This document shows positions 4,235 to 6,171 of a stretch of 6,171 nt of DNA, piece after piece. Source of the stretch: Acidimicrobiia bacterium (GTDB lineage: Bacteria > Actinomycetota > Acidimicrobiia > Spongiisociales > ZC4RG35); the NCBI GenBank assembly GCA_030623125.1, contig JAUXMQ010000074.1, positions 1 to 6,171 on the forward strand, given 5' to 3'. Every line of letters starts with the position of its first letter. Within the stretch, counting starts at the first letter, position 1. The notes under the pieces were generated by a model. The model worked only from the letters and a program-made list of their open reading frames with translations. It searched no databases and was not told the origin of the DNA. The position numbers and the translations under genes were made by a program.

Positions 4235-6171
4235 TCAGACGAGATTGCGGGGAACGAAGGACATCCGGCCGACGAGGTCCGTGGTCCCGATCCTGGTGAT
4301 CCGGCCCTTGCCCAGTTTGAAGTTGTAACGGAGACTGATCGGCTGAAGGCTGCTGTCTCCGGGCGTGACCGAGTTCGCTGGGCTCCCCGGGAAGAGGAAG
4401 TAGGTAAAGGTCACACCTGGTGGGACTGTGTCTGCCACATAGGCGACAGCCGTGAACGAGCCGGTTGTCTTGCCGCCAAGCTGGTCGAACACGTCATTGG
4501 ACTCGATCGAGAGCAAGTCACCACTGACCAACCCCCACTTCTTGGCGTCGTCGGGGTTGACTTCGAGGAAGTTCATCGGCCAGCGTTGGGTTGAGTACTC
4601 CCTGCGGACAAAGTCGGAGAGGTTGTTCCAGAGGTGATTTATCCGGCCGTTCAGGACCCAGACCTCATCGCCTCGAGGAGCAAGCTTGGTGTTTCTCTCC
4701 GCCACGGCATCCCAATCGGGGAAGACGAAGTTCGCCTTGCCCGAGTTGGTTTTCCACGTCATGTCGGCGTGGAGTCTCGGAGTGCCCACCAGCTTGTCGC
4801 CATCCCTGATGATCGGGCTCTGGATGCCGGTGGTTCCGAACTCCCGGAGCACATCATGGGCGCGGAGACCCTTCTCCTGGGCATACTCGACGAGAGCGCT
4901 GAAGTCTCGACGACCCCCCGAAGACTTGGGACCGGCCTCCTCGAAGATCTGATTGGTGTCCTCCCAATCGAATCCGTCGAACCCTATTCGCTTTCCAACC
5001 GAGGCGAAGATCTTCCAGTCGGGGATCGACTGGCCGGGGGTGTCGGAGATCTTCTCGTAGAGACGGAGACGCCGCTCTGCGTTGTTCCGGGCGTAGTTCT
5101 CTTCCCCCCAGGCCCCTGCCGCCAACACCAGATCGGCGTATTGAGTGGAGTCGTTGGGATAGATCTCCTGGTGGACAACCACCATGCCGCCTTCGTCGAT
5201 GCGAGCCTCGAGCTGGGAGTAGGCGATGTCGACATCGGTCGAGTTCACGGTCGGTCCGATTGACACCAGTTCCTTGACTCGTTGCGCCAGAGCCTGGGAA
5301 GCTCCCATCGCTCCGATCCAGTTGGTCCCGACGGCCCAGCGGAATCGGGTGTTGCCCTCGACCAGCCATCTCTCGGTGTCCATCTCCACCTGGTTGCCCT
5401 CGTAGAAGTGTGGTGACTTGTCAGTCGGGTACCCGGCGGCCTTTTGTCCGCCACGCTGGTGACCACCCATGCGCCCCGTGGCGCGACCGGGCCGGCCTGT
5501 GGCGCCGATCAGCACACCGAGGTTGCCGATGGCGGCAGTGTTCTCGTAGTTGTGTGACCAGTAAAGGCCTTTCTCGAAGAGGATCATCGACTTGGGCCGG
5601 GCGTTACCACCACCGGTGAGCATCGCCGCCGTCTGGCGGATCTGGTCGACTGGCACACCGGTTTCACGCTCGGCGCCCTGGAGGGTGAACTCCTCCCTGG
5701 AGAAGACGTACTCCCGGATCTCGTCGAAGGACCTCCCGAACATCTGCCGGCGCCACTTGGTCTCACCGTCGAGCTCAGAGCGGTTTGCCACGTACTTGGT
5801 TATGAAATCCTTGTCTTCCCAACCCTGGTCGATGATCTCGCGGACGAGGGCGTTGTAGAGGGCGACGTCCGTTCCCGGCTTGAGCTGAAGGTGAATACCG
5901 CCGTGCTTGATGGCGTATGCGGCGGTGAACGTCTTGCGTGGGTCGACGTAGATCAGCTTGGCTCCACCCGGTTGCTGCCAGGTCGTGAAACGGACGGTCT
6001 TGGTCTCATAGGGGTCCGATCCCGAGATCATGATCACATCGGCTTCACGGTCATCCTCGAACGACGCGGCGAAGGCGTCGATCCCGGTATCCGACAACCC
6101 GGGCACGTCGTCTCCGTCGGCAGGAGCGTGGTGGGGCGAGTAGTTGGCAGTCCCGATGCTCCCCAGGGCCA
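4235..6171 (-). CDS. AioA/IdrA-family molybdopterin oxidoreductase, large subunit (N-terminus outside window)
   Basis: About 644 residues are encoded and the frame is still open at the right edge, so the true start and roughly the first 180 residues (including the Fe-S cluster ligands) are missing. DMSO-reductase-superfamily landmarks are clear: ADVIMISGSDPYETKTV (6040-5990), the GRPGRATGRMGGHQRGG segment (5520-5450), the ERRLRLYEKISDTPG region, EVWVLNGRINHLWNN, and a C-terminal barrel ending in ANSVTPG and RYNFKLGKGRITRIG. Overall it resembles the large subunit of arsenite oxidase and its relative iodate reductase IdrA, which use bis-MGD molybdenum and pair with a Rieske subunit. R and H four apart in RMGGH match arsenite-pocket residues R419 and H423 of AioA, but the region expected to carry H195 and E203 (about 6140-6080) does not obviously keep them, so arsenite may not be the substrate. 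Substrate uncertain; family firm. The protein is probably periplasmic or exported via Tat, but the signal region is not visible. Confidence 0.88.
   Translation of the reverse strand, partial: ALGSIGTANYSPHHAPADGDDVPGLSDTGIDAFAASFEDDREADVIMISGSDPYETKTVRFTTWQQPGGAKLIYVDPRKTFTAAYAIKHGGIHLQLKPGTDVALYNALVREIIDQGWEDKDFITKYVANRSELDGETKWRRQMFGRSFDEIREYVFSREEFTLQGAERETGVPVDQIRQTAAMLTGGGNARPKSMILFEKGLYWSHNYENTAAIGNLGVLIGATGRPGRATGRMGGHQRGGQKAAGYPTDKSPHFYEGNQVEMDTERWLVEGNTRFRWAVGTNWIGAMGASQALAQRVKELVSIGPTVNSTDVDIAYSQLEARIDEGGMVVVHQEIYPNDSTQYADLVLAAGAWGEENYARNNAERRLRLYEKISDTPGQSIPDWKIFASVGKRIGFDGFDWEDTNQIFEEAGPKSSGGRRDFSALVEYAQEKGLRAHDVLREFGTTGIQSPIIRDGDKLVGTPRLHADMTWKTNSGKANFVFPDWDAVAERNTKLAPRGDEVWVLNGRINHLWNNLSDFVRREYSTQRWPMNFLEVNPDDAKKWGLVSGDLLSIESNDVFDQLGGKTTGSFTAVAYVADTVPPGVTFTYFLFPGSPANSVTPGDSSLQPISLRYNFKLGKGRITRIGTTDLVGRMSFVPRNLV

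Noticed and set aside
4193..4243. Small stems (GCGTG/CACGC at 4204-4229 and CTCGT/ACGAG at 4231-4243) as a bidirectional terminator between convergent genes
   Set aside because: Stems of five base pairs without T-runs are expected by chance in GC-rich DNA; no reliable terminator can be called.
4634..5263. Plus-strand open frame of 209 codons opposite the molybdoenzyme gene
   Set aside because: It lies wholly antisense to a strongly conserved protein and has no recognisable domain; long antisense frames are common in GC-rich genes.
1..6171. tRNA, rRNA, CRISPR arrays, insertion sequences or phage genes
   Set aside because: No cloverleaf-like sequence, spaced direct repeats, transposase-like protein or terminal inverted repeats were seen anywhere in the window.

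Overview
This is a GC-rich bacterial window that reads as chromosome from an actinobacterium, perhaps an uncultured lineage such as Acidimicrobiia. The pointers are an F420-type luciferase-like oxidoreductase, a response regulator extremely close to mycobacterial DosR/DevR, a matching DevS/DosT-like GAF histidine kinase, and small stress proteins of DosR-regulon type. Taxonomy is inferred from gene content only.

Layout. Positions 1-244 (minus) hold the N-terminus of an LLM-class, probably F420-dependent oxidoreductase. A 10-bp hairpin at 290-319 separates it from a DoxX-like membrane protein gene at 339-903 (minus), which is broken by one extra base in a three-base run near 553-555. The intergenic region 904-1064 is a divergent promoter. 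It contains two face-to-face DosR-box-like sequences, and a CACRAT hexamer lies at the same distance outside each. To the right runs a tight plus-strand operon: a two-CBS-domain protein (1065-1448), a pyridoxamine-phosphate-oxidase-like flavin protein (1451-1912) and a conserved SRPBCC-like protein of unknown role (1914-2387).

The sensor kinase (2362-3480, minus) converges on that operon with a 26-bp overlap and is divergent, across 37 bp, from the DosR-like regulator (3518-4192, plus). The right third (4235 to the window edge, minus) is the C-terminal ~644 residues of an AioA/IdrA-family molybdopterin oxidoreductase (the family of arsenite oxidase and iodate reductase). Its N-terminus lies outside the window.

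How it may work together (inference): the kinase keeps the histidine and tyrosine that act around the heme of DevS/DosT, and the regulator keeps the phospho-acceptor aspartate and the three DNA-contact residues of DosR. The only clear DosR-box pair lies between the DoxX-like gene and the CBS operon, so this looks like a compact, self-contained hypoxia/redox two-component module with its target operons. Whether the adjacent molybdoenzyme belongs to the same response is not shown by the sequence; no DosR box is visible for it because its promoter is outside the window.
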